This document shows positions 23,404-31,710 of a stretch of 32,692 nt of DNA, piece by piece. The DNA comes from Defluviicoccus sp. (GTDB taxonomy: Bacteria > Pseudomonadota > Alphaproteobacteria > MPNO01), in contig JAJDVM010000048.1 in assembly GCA_022826125.1 (NCBI GenBank), positions 1-32,692 of the forward strand. The letters run 5' to 3'. Position 1 is the stretch's first letter, and each line of letters opens with the position of its first letter. The notes beneath the pieces are model-generated. The model made no database searches and was not told the origin of the DNA. It saw only the letters and a program-made list of their open reading frames with translations. Position numbers and translations under genes: made by a program.

Positions 23404-24678
23404 GTGATACAGCCCGGCGCCAGTTCCCTGCGGAAAATCGCGGTTGTCGGCCAGGGAACGGCGGGGTCCCTGGCGGCCGCCGGCGTATCGCGCCTTCACC
23501 CCCACGGCGACCACGAGCTGCACCACATATACGATTCGCGCATCCCGGTCGTCGGAGTGGGCGAAGGGAGTTGGCCGAGCCTGGTTCAGCACCTGCAACA
23601 GCTGACCGACCTGCCCCATGAAACCGTCCAGCGGCGCTTGATGGGAACCCGCAAGTACGGCGTCGCATTCGAGGGGTGGGGCCGGCGCAACCGCGACTTC
23701 ACCCACTATTTCATGCCGCAACGGGTGTCCTACGCCTACCATCTGTCAGCCGACCTGATGGCGGACCTGCTGCGCGAGAGCACGCGCGCGCGCCACATCG
23801 ACGCGAAGGTGCTCGACATCGCGAAGGTCGAGGGCGGCGCGCAAGTGGAATTCGAGGGTCTGGCGTCCGAGCGCTACGACCTGGTGTTCGATGCACGGGG
23901 GTTCCCGGGAGAGCTCGATCCGGACCGGCACATCGGGATCCCGTTCATCCCGACCGATACGGCCGTCATCCGACGGTGTCCGGCGATCGTCGAAGAAGAC
24001 AGGGAAGGGCCGGTCCTGCAGCCCACCTACACGCGTGCGGTTGCGCGGCCGCACGGCTGGATATTCGTCATCCCGCTCACGGTGCACACGTCCTACGGGT
24101 ACATCTTCAACCGCGAGGTATCCGGCCTTCCGGACATCGAGGCGGATTTCGATGCGTTCCTCGAAGCGGACGGCGTGTCGGAATTCGAGCAACGCGCCGT
24201 CATTCCGTTTCCCAATTTCGTCCACCGCCGGATCTATGACGGGGCGGTGGCCCGCATCGGCAACGCGGCCGCCTTCATGGAGCCGCTCGAAGCAACGGCG
24301 ATCGTATCGGCCCAGCTGCAAATCGGGATGGTGCTTCAAACGCGCCTCAACCGGCCGATGGAGCATCTCGAGCGCGACGCGCCCGCGGTCAACCGGTTCC
24401 TGATCGACAACATGCTCTGCTACGGCCTGTTCGTCGGATGGCACTATTCGTGCGGCTCCAGATACGACAGCGAATTTTGGCGCTACGCGCGCGATTGCGC
24501 CTGGCCTCGACACCGCGAGGCGGCGGACCCCGGGGCGGTGGATTGCGCCGCGCTTCGCAAGTTCGACGAAATGATCGAGCTGTTGAACCGGTCGGCAATC
24601 GACAAGGCGGACCGGGAACGGATGTGCGGGGTTCCCTTCACCAGCTACGTCCAGATGTCCCGGGGTCTCGGCTGTTAG
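23404..24678 (+). CDS. Flavin-dependent tryptophan-halogenase-like oxidoreductase
   Basis: A 424-aa protein from GTG 23404; the ribosome binding site is weak. The N-terminal FAD motif is KIAVVGQGTAGSLAAA. The family stretch GVGEGSWPSL is followed by GTRKYGVAFEGWG, where Lys84 corresponds to the catalytic lysine (Lys79) of PrnA/RebH. The FDH signature WxWxIP is altered to W219-I-F221-V-I223-P224, and the usual EPLESTG segment reads EPLEATA (Glu296 kept, Ser replaced by Ala). Length is below the 500-540 aa of classical tryptophan halogenases. It could halogenate the terminal Trp of the LCCCW core, or be a monooxygenase/dehydrogenase with the same fold. No flavin reductase gene is visible. Third gene after the LolA-like and barrel genes, 115 bp downstream. 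Confidence 0.82.
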   Translation: MIQPGASSLRKIAVVGQGTAGSLAAAGVSRLHPHGDHELHHIYDSRIPVVGVGEGSWPSLVQHLQQLTDLPHETVQRRLMGTRKYGVAFEGWGRRNRDFTHYFMPQRVSYAYHLSADLMADLLRESTRARHIDAKVLDIAKVEGGAQVEFEGLASERYDLVFDARGFPGELDPDRHIGIPFIPTDTAVIRRCPAIVEEDREGPVLQPTYTRAVARPHGWIFVIPLTVHTSYGYIFNREVSGLPDIEADFDAFLEADGVSEFEQRAVIPFPNFVHRRIYDGAVARIGNAAAFMEPLEATAIVSAQLQIGMVLQTRLNRPMEHLERDAPAVNRFLIDNMLCYGLFVGWHYSCGSRYDSEFWRYARDCAWPRHREAADPGAVDCAALRKFDEMIELLNRSAIDKADRERMCGVPFTSYVQMSRGLGC

Positions 24679-24739
24679 CGCCGATCTCCCGACATTTCGA
24701 GAGCGGGTTCGTGTGCGATGGAGACGACCATCGACGGTC

Positions 24740-26146
24740 CTACCGCGCGGCGGGCGCCGCCTCGGCCGGCAGCACCACCTCGAAGACGGTTCCCGTCTCC
24801 CCCGACGCGGCGAGGCGTACGTCCCCGCCGTGTCCGCGCATCAGGTCGCGCGCGATCGACAGGCCGAGACCGGTGCCTCCGATCCGGCTCGAACCCGAGA
24901 AAGGCTCGAACAGGCGCGCGCGGGCCGGTTCCGGGAGGCCCGGCCCGTCGTCGGCGATTTCGATGGTCACCGAGCCGTTCGCCAGGGAGGCGCCGATACT
25001 GACGGTTTTCGCCGTCGCCTGATACGCGTTGAGGATCAGGTTGGTCAGCACGCGGCGGAGCTGATCGCGGTCCGCTTCGACGGCGAAGTCCTGCGGCACT
25101 CGACAGACGAAGCGCGCGCCTTCCGGCCCGGTCTCGCCCAGATCGCCGACGACCTCCTCGACCAACGGGCGGAGGTCGAACCGCGTATGGGACGGCGGCA
25201 GCTCGCCGTCATGCGCGAACGCCAGGGTCTGGCTGCACAGCTTGATCGCCCGGTCCAGCGCGCCCAGCAGCGTCGGCGCGATCTGACGCACCCGCGGGTC
25301 GGGGCTGACCCGGATATGGTCGGATACCAGCTGCGCGCTCGCCAGTATGTTGCGGAGATCGTGATTGATCTTGGTGACTGCCGTCCCGAGTGCGGCGAGG
25401 CGCGAGCGTTGCCGCAGCGCCTGCCGCAGCGCGCTCTGCATCGACGCGAGTTCGCGGCGCGCCCGTCCGATCTCGTCCGTTCGCGAGCTGGGGGCGACCG
25501 AATACCGGGCGTCCTCGGGATCGGCGCGGAACGCGATCATGCTTTCCGTGATGCCCAGCATCGGCCGGACGAAGAGAAGCTGGAGGCTGATATAGACCAG
25601 CGTCGCGGTGATCAGCGAAATGACGATCGAAAGGAACAGGATCCGTTCCGAATAGCCCAGCATCTCGTATCGCATGGGCGCTTCGTCGATCACCGTCCGA
25701 ACTAACGTTTCGGGGGCCCGGGGCGACGGGCCGACGACCTCGATTATCCGGTTCCCGCCGCGCCCCAGGACCAGGAACGCCTCCCAGATCAACGGGAAGA
25801 AAGCCGCTTCGCGCAAGTCGTAGATTTCGTCGATCTTGAGCGAGGCCTCGCCGACAAGCGTCTTCAATTCGGATGTGCTGCGGCAGACGATGCGGTGCGA
25901 GCGGGCATGTTCGAGGATTTCGGCGGTCAGCCGCGGGGACATGGCGCCGCCCTCCGGAGAAGCCGTCGCCAGCGCGGCCAGGTGGGCGGCCGCGATCCGT
26001 TCCTCCATGTAGACGAGGCGATAACGTCCGATCGACGGCGCATAGATGAACACCTCGCTCAGCATCACGAAAAAAATCGTCAACACGAGCAAGCGCGCCG
26101 ATAGCCCCGTAAGCGGGCTTGAGCCAACACCTTTGGGCGTGGGCAT
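24740..26146 (-). CDS. Sensor histidine kinase with HAMP domain
   Basis: A 468-aa membrane kinase; the chosen ATG at 26146 gives MPTPKGVGS and puts the first helix at about residues 15-40. A periplasmic sensing region (about 40-155), a second helix (ILFLSIVISLITATLVYISL, cited in part: SLITATLVYISL) and a HAMP linker follow. The phospho-acceptor is His262 in KINHDLRNILAS. The ATPase part has N box NLILNAYQA, G1 box DDGPGLP and G2 box GGTGLGLSIARDLM. No response regulator is adjacent, so the partner is encoded elsewhere. It is convergent with the halogenase-like gene and probably not part of the RiPP cluster, though a sensing role for it cannot be excluded. Confidence 0.9.
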   Translation of the reverse strand: MPTPKGVGSSPLTGLSARLLVLTIFFVMLSEVFIYAPSIGRYRLVYMEERIAAAHLAALATASPEGGAMSPRLTAEILEHARSHRIVCRSTSELKTLVGEASLKIDEIYDLREAAFFPLIWEAFLVLGRGGNRIIEVVGPSPRAPETLVRTVIDEAPMRYEMLGYSERILFLSIVISLITATLVYISLQLLFVRPMLGITESMIAFRADPEDARYSVAPSSRTDEIGRARRELASMQSALRQALRQRSRLAALGTAVTKINHDLRNILASAQLVSDHIRVSPDPRVRQIAPTLLGALDRAIKLCSQTLAFAHDGELPPSHTRFDLRPLVEEVVGDLGETGPEGARFVCRVPQDFAVEADRDQLRRVLTNLILNAYQATAKTVSIGASLANGSVTIEIADDGPGLPEPARARLFEPFSGSSRIGGTGLGLSIARDLMRGHGGDVRLAASGETGTVFEVVLPAEAAPAAR

Positions 26147-26154
26147 GTGCCCAC
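26139..26154. promoter_or_regulatory. Palindrome overlapping the kinase start codon
   Basis: GTGGGCA (26139-26145) and TGCCCAC (26148-26154) are perfect inverted repeats around the ATG of the histidine kinase. A TATAGT -10-like box (- strand, 26158-26153) abuts it, placing a possible transcription start right at the ATG. It could be an operator or a start-codon-sequestering hairpin. Confidence 0.35.
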
Positions 26155-26241
26155 TATACGGCACTTGTAACTCCGACAAAATTGCGTTGGATCGAAGGGA
26201 GCGGACCGGCGCGGGACGTCGCGTTCCCGCCGTCCTCGGGA

Positions 26242-27663
26242 TCACCCGAGCCGGGCCAGCAGGCGCACGATGCGCTTCATCCGGGGTCCGAACAGGGTGG
26301 GCGTGAAGAACGAGCCCGCCGCCCGCTTGTTCGCTTCGCCGAGCGTCGGATAGGGCAGGATTAGCCCGGCGACGTGCTTGACGTGCATCGCCTTCGCGAC
26401 CGGCAGGATCCAGCTCTGGATCAGCTCGCCCGCGTGGGCGCCGACGATGCTGGCGCCCAGCACCGCGCCTTTCTTCGAGGTCACGACCTTGACGAAACCG
26501 TCGGTCGCGCGTTCCGCCCAGGCGCGGTCGTTCTCTGCGAAGGGGAAGCGGAGCACCCGGATATCGCCGACGCGTTCCCGCGCCACCGCTTCGGTCATAC
26601 CGACATGGGCGAGCTCGGGATCGGTGTATGTCACCCAGGGAACGGCGCGGTCGTCGACCTTTGCCGGAAGCCGGAACAGCGCGTTACGGATGACGATGCC
26701 CGCATGGTGGGAGGCGACGTGGGTGAACTGGTACTTGCCTGCCGCGTCGCCCGCCGCATAGACCCGGCGGTTGGTGGTTCTCAACCTGTCGTCCACCGCC
26801 AGCCCCGCCTTGTCGCGCTCGATCCCCGCGGCTTCGAGCCCGAGATCGTCGATGTTCGGGCGCCGGCCCGCGGCGACCAGCAGGTCGGCGGCGGTAAGCG
26901 TCTCGGTCTTGCCGTTTTCCTCGACTTCCACCTCGACGCCGGATTCGGTCGCCGCGACCCTGGCGACCCCCACCCCTTCGCGCAGGGCGATGCCCTCGTC
27001 GCGGAGCCGCGCGGTGACGATCCCCGCGAGCTCCGGATCGTCCTTGCCGAGCGCCGTGAACATTTCCAGCACCGTGACCTCGGCCCCGAGGCGGCGATGC
27101 GCCTGGGCGAGCTCGAGCCCGATCGGGCCGCCGCCGATCACGATCAGCGGCGAGGGCAGGACGGTGCGGTCGAATACGGTCTCGTTGGTGAGGTAGGGGA
27201 CGTCCTCCAGCCCCGGGATCGGCGGCGCCGCCGGCCTCGATCCCGTGGCGATGACGAAGCGCCGCGCCTCGATCTCGTGGTCGCCCGCCGCCACCGTCCG
27301 GGGGCCGGTGAAGCGTCCGTGCTCCTGGATCACCGTCACGCCGAGCGCCTCGAAGCGCTCCACCGAATCGTGCGGAGCGATCGCCGCGATCACGCCGTGG
27401 ACGTGGTCGTGCACCGCGGCGAAATCGATCTCCGGCGGGCCGAGGCGGATGCCGAACTGGCTCGCGCCCCGTGCGGCTTCGGCCGCCCCCGCGGCCGCGA
27501 TCAGCGCCTTCGACGGGACGCAGCCGACATTGAGGCAATCGCCGCCCATCCGGTCGCGCTCGATCAGCACCACCGAGGCGCCCATCTGGGAGGCGCCGGC
27601 GGCGATGCTGAGCCCGCCGGAACCGGCGCCGATCACGCAGAGATCGACGCGGTGCTTCTTCAT
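26242..27663 (-). CDS. Mercuric-reductase/lipoamide-dehydrogenase-like FAD disulfide oxidoreductase
   Basis: A 473-aa cytoplasmic flavoprotein; ATG 27663 overlaps the upstream stop (ATGA). It has an FAD-binding GAGSGGLSIA, redox-active Cys43 and Cys48 in GGDCLNVGCVPSK, an NAD(P)H-binding GGGPIGLELAQ and a second FAD contact VYAAGDAA. The C-terminal dimerisation domain is present, but where lipoamide dehydrogenases have the catalytic HxHPTxSE this protein has ILPYPTLGE, so the base histidine is Tyr. There are no N-terminal metal-binding repeats or C-terminal vicinal cysteines of MerA. It pairs with the TMEM64 protein as in many proteobacteria; the electron acceptor is unknown. Confidence 0.9.
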   Translation of the reverse strand: MKKHRVDLCVIGAGSGGLSIAAGASQMGASVVLIERDRMGGDCLNVGCVPSKALIAAAGAAEAARGASQFGIRLGPPEIDFAAVHDHVHGVIAAIAPHDSVERFEALGVTVIQEHGRFTGPRTVAAGDHEIEARRFVIATGSRPAAPPIPGLEDVPYLTNETVFDRTVLPSPLIVIGGGPIGLELAQAHRRLGAEVTVLEMFTALGKDDPELAGIVTARLRDEGIALREGVGVARVAATESGVEVEVEENGKTETLTAADLLVAAGRRPNIDDLGLEAAGIERDKAGLAVDDRLRTTNRRVYAAGDAAGKYQFTHVASHHAGIVIRNALFRLPAKVDDRAVPWVTYTDPELAHVGMTEAVARERVGDIRVLRFPFAENDRAWAERATDGFVKVVTSKKGAVLGASIVGAHAGELIQSWILPVAKAMHVKHVAGLILPYPTLGEANKRAAGSFFTPTLFGPRMKRIVRLLARLG

Positions 27664-28394
27664 CGGTTTGCGCCGCGCCGCGCCTGGATCCGCTTGTAGA
27701 GGATCGGGATGCAGGCGAGCAGGGCGAGCCCGACGATCGGGGCCAGGAAGCGAGGCTCGAATATGATCCCGAGGTCGAGATCGCCGCCCGCGTCGAGCAC
27801 CGCACCGGCCCCGTCGCCGACCAGCGCATAGACGAACGTCCCCGGAATAATGCCGACCAGAGTGCTCAGGAAATAGGTCCGGAGCTTCACGCCGAGAAAG
27901 GCCGGCACGAGGTTGACAAGCCAGAACGGAAACAGCGGAACCAGGCGGAGGACGAGCATGTAGCTCACCGGGTTCTCGTTGAACCCGGCCTCCATCCGCC
28001 GCAGGGCGCCGCCCGTCTTGCCGCGCAGGTAATCGGCGAAGGCGTAGCGCGCGGCCAGGAACAGGAGAGTCGCGCCGCAGGTCGCGCCGATGACCACGAC
28101 CGCGGTGGCGACGAAGGGCCCGAACATGAAGCCGCCGGCGATCGTGAGCACCGCGCCGCCCGGGATCGAGAACGCGACCGCCGCCATATAGATGGCGGCG
28201 TAGACGAGCCAGGCGACGACCCCCTGCGAGGCGACCCATCCCTGCAGCGCCTCGCGGTGGGTCTTGAGCGCATCGAGCGTGACGAACCGGTCGAGATCGA
28301 ACGCGAAGAACGCGACCAGGCCCGCGACCAGGACGGCGATCGGAAGCAGGCGTTTGACGTTAAGGCCGCCAGAGGGGGGTTCCGTCTCGGACAT
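27660..28394 (-). CDS. TVS38/TMEM64 (VTT-domain, DedA-like) membrane protein
   Basis: A 244-aa inner-membrane protein with about five or six helices. The VTT/SNARE-associated core is seen as FSIPGGAVLTIAGGFMFGP, then LVLRLVPLFPFWLVNLVPAF and GIIPGTFVYALVGDG (all cited in part or below twenty residues). VTT proteins are thought to act on membrane lipids or small-ion transport, but the role of this bacterial branch is unclear. The stop codon overlaps the start of the flavoprotein gene by four bases, so the two are coupled. Confidence 0.88.
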   Translation of the reverse strand: MSETEPPSGGLNVKRLLPIAVLVAGLVAFFAFDLDRFVTLDALKTHREALQGWVASQGVVAWLVYAAIYMAAVAFSIPGGAVLTIAGGFMFGPFVATAVVVIGATCGATLLFLAARYAFADYLRGKTGGALRRMEAGFNENPVSYMLVLRLVPLFPFWLVNLVPAFLGVKLRTYFLSTLVGIIPGTFVYALVGDGAGAVLDAGGDLDLGIIFEPRFLAPIVGLALLACIPILYKRIQARRGANR

Positions 28395-28837
28395 CGGCTA
28401 GGGCCTCGCGCTGGTCTCGCTATCCTGATGTATGGGCGGGAGGTTCGTCTTTCGAGACCCTTCCCGCCCCCGGAGGTCGAATTGCGCCCCATGTTCGGCA
28501 TCCGGGCGCCGTCGGAAAGCGTTTATATACCCTGCGAAGTTGCCCGGTAACCGAGGCAAGGCGATGAAACGGCCGGGACACGTCATTGTGAACGTCGTGA
28601 AACGTGCCGTGGGTCGCCTCGATTCCCCCGGTCACGAGGAACCCGGCCACGTTTGCCCGGGACGCAACCGTTTCGGGAGGCCGTAATCGCCGTCGGGGCC
28701 GCCGCAAAGCGGCTTATGGCTCGGAATTCGACAGGAAACGCTCCCGTGCCGGTTGTTCGCCCTCCCTATGGCGGCGAAGATCGGGCCATCGCGGGCGGAC
28801 CGGGCGCCGTTCGGCCGCTCCCTCAGGAGGACAAGCG
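28395..28837. other. Intergenic stretch, divergent
   Basis: A 443-bp gap between the divergently transcribed TMEM64 and glutathione transferase genes. No credible ORF, RNA gene or repeat was seen. It presumably holds promoters for both sides; TTATATA near 28523 and a small stem GCCGC/GCGGC near 28699-28714 are the only things that stand out, and neither is convincing. Confidence 0.5.
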
Positions 28838-29527
28838 TTGATCGATCTTTATTTCTGGACGACCGACAACGGCTACAAGGCGCGACAGATGGTCGAGGAA
28901 ACCGGGTTCGACCATACGATCCGGCACGTCAGCCTGCGCAAGAGGGAACAATTCGACCCGGCGTTCCTCAGGATCAGCCCGGGACACAAGATCCCGGCGA
29001 TCGTCGATCGGGACGGGCCGGACGGACGGCCCATGGCGCTCTGCGAGTCGGGCGCGATCCTCAAATACCTGGCCGAGAAGGCCGGCGGCGGTCTCTATCC
29101 CGCCGGGTCCCGCCGGCGCGCGAGGGTCGATCAGTGGTTCTTCTACGGCAGCTCGACCCTCACCCCTCTTGCCCAGCCGTTCAACCTGTTCTCTTTCCGG
29201 TTCGAAACCGACGTTCCGCCAGCGAAGGCCCATTACCACGGCGTTTTACGCGATCTTCTGTCGATTCTGGACCGGCATCTGGCGGACAACGAGTACCTCG
29301 CCGGGGAATATTCCATCGCGGACATCGCCTGCTATCCGGACGTCCATATCCACGGCACCGACATCTCGTTCTATTCCGATGCCGACGTCCGCCCGGCCCC
29401 CAATGTCGGGCTGGAGGAATTTCCGAATGTCGGGCGCTGGCACGACGCGATCGAGGCGCGTCCCGCCATCCGGCGCGCCTGGGCCGACCTGAAGTCGGTC
29501 GGAATGCCGCCTCGCGGATACGGTTAG
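28838..29527 (+). CDS. Glutathione S-transferase family protein
   Basis: A 229-aa cytoplasmic protein. TTG at 28838 is the start: AGGAGG lies 7 bases upstream (28825-28830) and the protein then opens with MIDLYFWTTDNGYKARQM, the first strand and helix of a GST thioredoxin fold. PGHKIPAIVDRD carries the cis-proline and LCESGAILKYLAEK the glutathione-contacting Glu-Ser of the N-terminal domain. YLAGEYSIADIACYPDV is the helix-6 N-capping motif of the C-terminal domain. Of the Ure2/YghU-like class by appearance; the substrate is unknown. Converges on the CmcJ-like gene with 27 bp between. Confidence 0.9.
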   Translation: MIDLYFWTTDNGYKARQMVEETGFDHTIRHVSLRKREQFDPAFLRISPGHKIPAIVDRDGPDGRPMALCESGAILKYLAEKAGGGLYPAGSRRRARVDQWFFYGSSTLTPLAQPFNLFSFRFETDVPPAKAHYHGVLRDLLSILDRHLADNEYLAGEYSIADIACYPDVHIHGTDISFYSDADVRPAPNVGLEEFPNVGRWHDAIEARPAIRRAWADLKSVGMPPRGYG

Positions 29528-29554
29528 CCTCCGATCCGGAATCGGCGCGTCGTC

Positions 29555-30427
29555 TCAGTCCCAGAACATCAGGGTCCGAACCTCGACACTCTCGCGCGGC
29601 GTTGCATCGGATCTGGTGTCGGGGTGGTGGAAGGAGCCGTGAGCGGTGAAGCGCGCCGTGCCGTCGGTCCTGGAATCGTAGTTCTTGAACAGCACCGCCT
29701 CGTCTTCGTCGAGGCCCGGGAAGTAGTACCAGCGGTGGTCGGGGTTGTAGCGGAGGTTCAGCGTCACCCCCACCCGATCCGGGTAGTGGCGTTCCAGGGC
29801 GATCCAGTCCCTGGCGTCGTCGATGCTCCTGGCGTCGCATACGACCAGCGGCCGGGTCTGGACGGGGCCGGCGATCGAGCGCCAGACGTTGATCGAGCCG
29901 TAACGCTTCTTCAACCGCGCCTCGGCCTCGTCGGGCGGCAGCAGGTCGCGGACGCGCCTGGGCGCGGATATCTCCGCGAAGTCGTTATGCATGTTGCGGA
30001 CCGGAGCGCGCACTTTCAGAGCGGCCTGTTTGAGCTCATCGTCGATGCGGATCGTGTGATCGAAGACGACGACTTTGTCCGCTCCTGTCGCGGCTTTGAC
30101 GATCGCCTCGACCTCCGGGTAGTAGACCGGGACGACTTCCGAATCGTCGTAAAAGTTCTTCACCGCAGTACTGTGTTCCAGCAGCACCACACCTTCGCGG
30201 TCGAGGTCGAAGCCCGGAGCCAGGGGGCGGGCGTCACGGATGGTGACGTCGTGGGGGTCGAAGACCACGCCGGTCCGCTCTCCCCGACCCTCTCCCGGCG
30301 CCTTGACCGTGTCGACCGGCGGCTCGCCGGTATCGACGGAGTAGTTGAGCCGGGCCCGTACCGTGCCGTCGCCCGAGGCACTTTCGCCGCGCCGCCCCAT
30401 CAAGCGGTTCCCCGATAATCCCCGCAT
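29555..30427 (-). CDS. CmcJ/NvfI-family (putative non-heme iron) oxidoreductase
   Basis: 290 aa from ATG 30427; ATG 30400 (MGRRGESAS) is an equally good start and neither has a strong Shine-Dalgarno. The family pattern is present: VRARLNYSVDTGEPP at the front, VVVFDHTIR, the metal-type motif NMHNDF, GSINVWRSIAGPVQ, RYNPDHRWYYFPGLDEDEA (in part) and AHGSFHHPDT, closing with ESVEVRTLMFWD. Relatives include CmcJ of cephamycin synthesis and fungal NvfI, so oxidation of a small molecule is plausible, but most bacterial members are uncharacterised. It is outside the RiPP cluster and stands alone. Confidence 0.85.
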   Translation of the reverse strand: MRGLSGNRLMGRRGESASGDGTVRARLNYSVDTGEPPVDTVKAPGEGRGERTGVVFDPHDVTIRDARPLAPGFDLDREGVVLLEHSTAVKNFYDDSEVVPVYYPEVEAIVKAATGADKVVVFDHTIRIDDELKQAALKVRAPVRNMHNDFAEISAPRRVRDLLPPDEAEARLKKRYGSINVWRSIAGPVQTRPLVVCDARSIDDARDWIALERHYPDRVGVTLNLRYNPDHRWYYFPGLDEDEAVLFKNYDSRTDGTARFTAHGSFHHPDTRSDATPRESVEVRTLMFWD

Positions 30428-30548
30428 GTCCCAGGCTGACAGTCTGTCGGACTTGAGGACGTTCCGGTAGGGGCATTGGCGGTGGGCCGGCTTGATCTGC
30501 CGTCACGCCCCTTTTACGGTCTGCCGACAACAAACAGGGAGCGCAAAC

Positions 30549-31619
30549 ATGCACAAGGGTCCGACGCTGTTGCTTGCCGGCCTCGCCGGCTTCGGATTGG
30601 CGATAGGCGGTATGCCTGCGGGCGCGCAGGATTTTTCCGGCAAGACGATCGAGTTGATCGTTCCGGCCGGTGCGGGAGGAGGGCTGAGCCGCCAGGCGCA
30701 GCGCTTCGCCAAGACCTTCTCCGACCACATCCCCGGCAAGCCCAGCATCAAGGTGCGCAACATCGTCGGCGGCGGCGGCCAGAAGGGAATCAACTTCGTC
30801 TTCAACCGGGCCAAGAAGGACGGCACCCAGATGCTCTGGGGACCGATGAACTTCCCCGGCCTGCTGTTCGGCCTCAAGGGCGTCAAGTACGTCCCGGCGG
30901 AATTCAACGCGGTCGGCGTTATCGGGGTCAATTTCGTTACCATCGCGCGGTCGGACCTGGCGGGCGGGTTGAAGAGCCGGGACGACATCGTCAAGGCCAA
31001 GAACTTCAACGTCGGCGCCCGCATTCCCGGCGGCGCGCTCGGTCTGTTCTCGCGCTTCTCCTTCGACATGCTGGGCATCCCCTACCGTTTCGCGATCGGC
31101 TACAAGAACCAGCCGAAGCTCAAGGCGGGGCTGATGCAGAACGAGATCCAGGCGATCTCGACCGGCGATATCGGATACTGGGTGTTCTACAAGCACGACC
31201 TGGTGAAGAAGGGCAGCGCGGTCGACCTCTTCTACCACTCTTCGTTCCCGATCGGCTCGAACACCCCGGAGGACCACGACAAGACCTTCGGCGACGTGCC
31301 CAACTTCGTCGCGTTCTACAAGAAGGTGAAGGGGAAGGCGCCGTCGGGGCCGATGTTCGACGCCTATAGATGGTTCGCCGCGCACCAGGTCTGGGCGATG
31401 TGGATGATGCTCCCGCCGGGCACGCCGGACAATGTCGTCGCGGCGATGCGCAAGGCCTATGCGGCGAACTGGGCCGACAAGCGCACGGTGGCGAATTTCA
31501 GCAAGGCGACGAAGTCGGCGCCGTTCTGGCTCGCAGGCGACAAGGCCGGCGCTCTGCTTAGCGGCTACACCAATATCGGCGCGGACGCGAAGGCATACCT
31601 CAAGTCGATTATCCGCTGA
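30549..31619 (+). CDS. Tripartite tricarboxylate transporter substrate-binding protein (TctC-like)
   Basis: A 356-aa periplasmic protein; ATG 30549 with GGGAG just upstream. The signal peptide covers about residues 1-26 (hydrophobic LLLAGLAGFGLAIGG, cut after AGAQ). The mature part starts FSGKTIELIVPAGAGGGLSRQAQ, the first strand and ligand-binding loop of the Bug/TctC family (cited in part: IELIVPAGAGGG). The protein is somewhat longer and more divergent than the usual 320-330 aa Bug receptors. It captures a carboxylate or related ligand for the TctA/TctB membrane pair; TctA follows 91 bp downstream. The ligand is not inferable. Confidence 0.87.
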   Translation: MHKGPTLLLAGLAGFGLAIGGMPAGAQDFSGKTIELIVPAGAGGGLSRQAQRFAKTFSDHIPGKPSIKVRNIVGGGGQKGINFVFNRAKKDGTQMLWGPMNFPGLLFGLKGVKYVPAEFNAVGVIGVNFVTIARSDLAGGLKSRDDIVKAKNFNVGARIPGGALGLFSRFSFDMLGIPYRFAIGYKNQPKLKAGLMQNEIQAISTGDIGYWVFYKHDLVKKGSAVDLFYHSSFPIGSNTPEDHDKTFGDVPNFVAFYKKVKGKAPSGPMFDAYRWFAAHQVWAMWMMLPPGTPDNVVAAMRKAYAANWADKRTVANFSKATKSAPFWLAGDKAGALLSGYTNIGADAKAYLKSIIR

Positions 31620-31649
31620 CCGACGGGACCCTGACCCGCTGCGGCTAAG

Positions 31650-31696
31650 GTCCGGACGGGTGCCGGGAGTTTCGAGACTCCGGCACCCGCACGGAC
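31650..31696 (+). terminator. Intercistronic hairpin between tctC-like and tctA-like genes
   Basis: GTCCG (31650-31654) pairs with CGGAC (31692-31696), and inside it GGGTGCCG...GAGT (31658-31670, one bulged G) pairs with ACTCCGGCACCC (31677-31688). It makes a long stem without a U-run, so it is more likely an mRNA-stabilising or partial-termination element that favours expression of the binding protein over the permease. Confidence 0.55.
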
Positions 31697-31710
31697 ATCC
31701 AGGATAGCGC

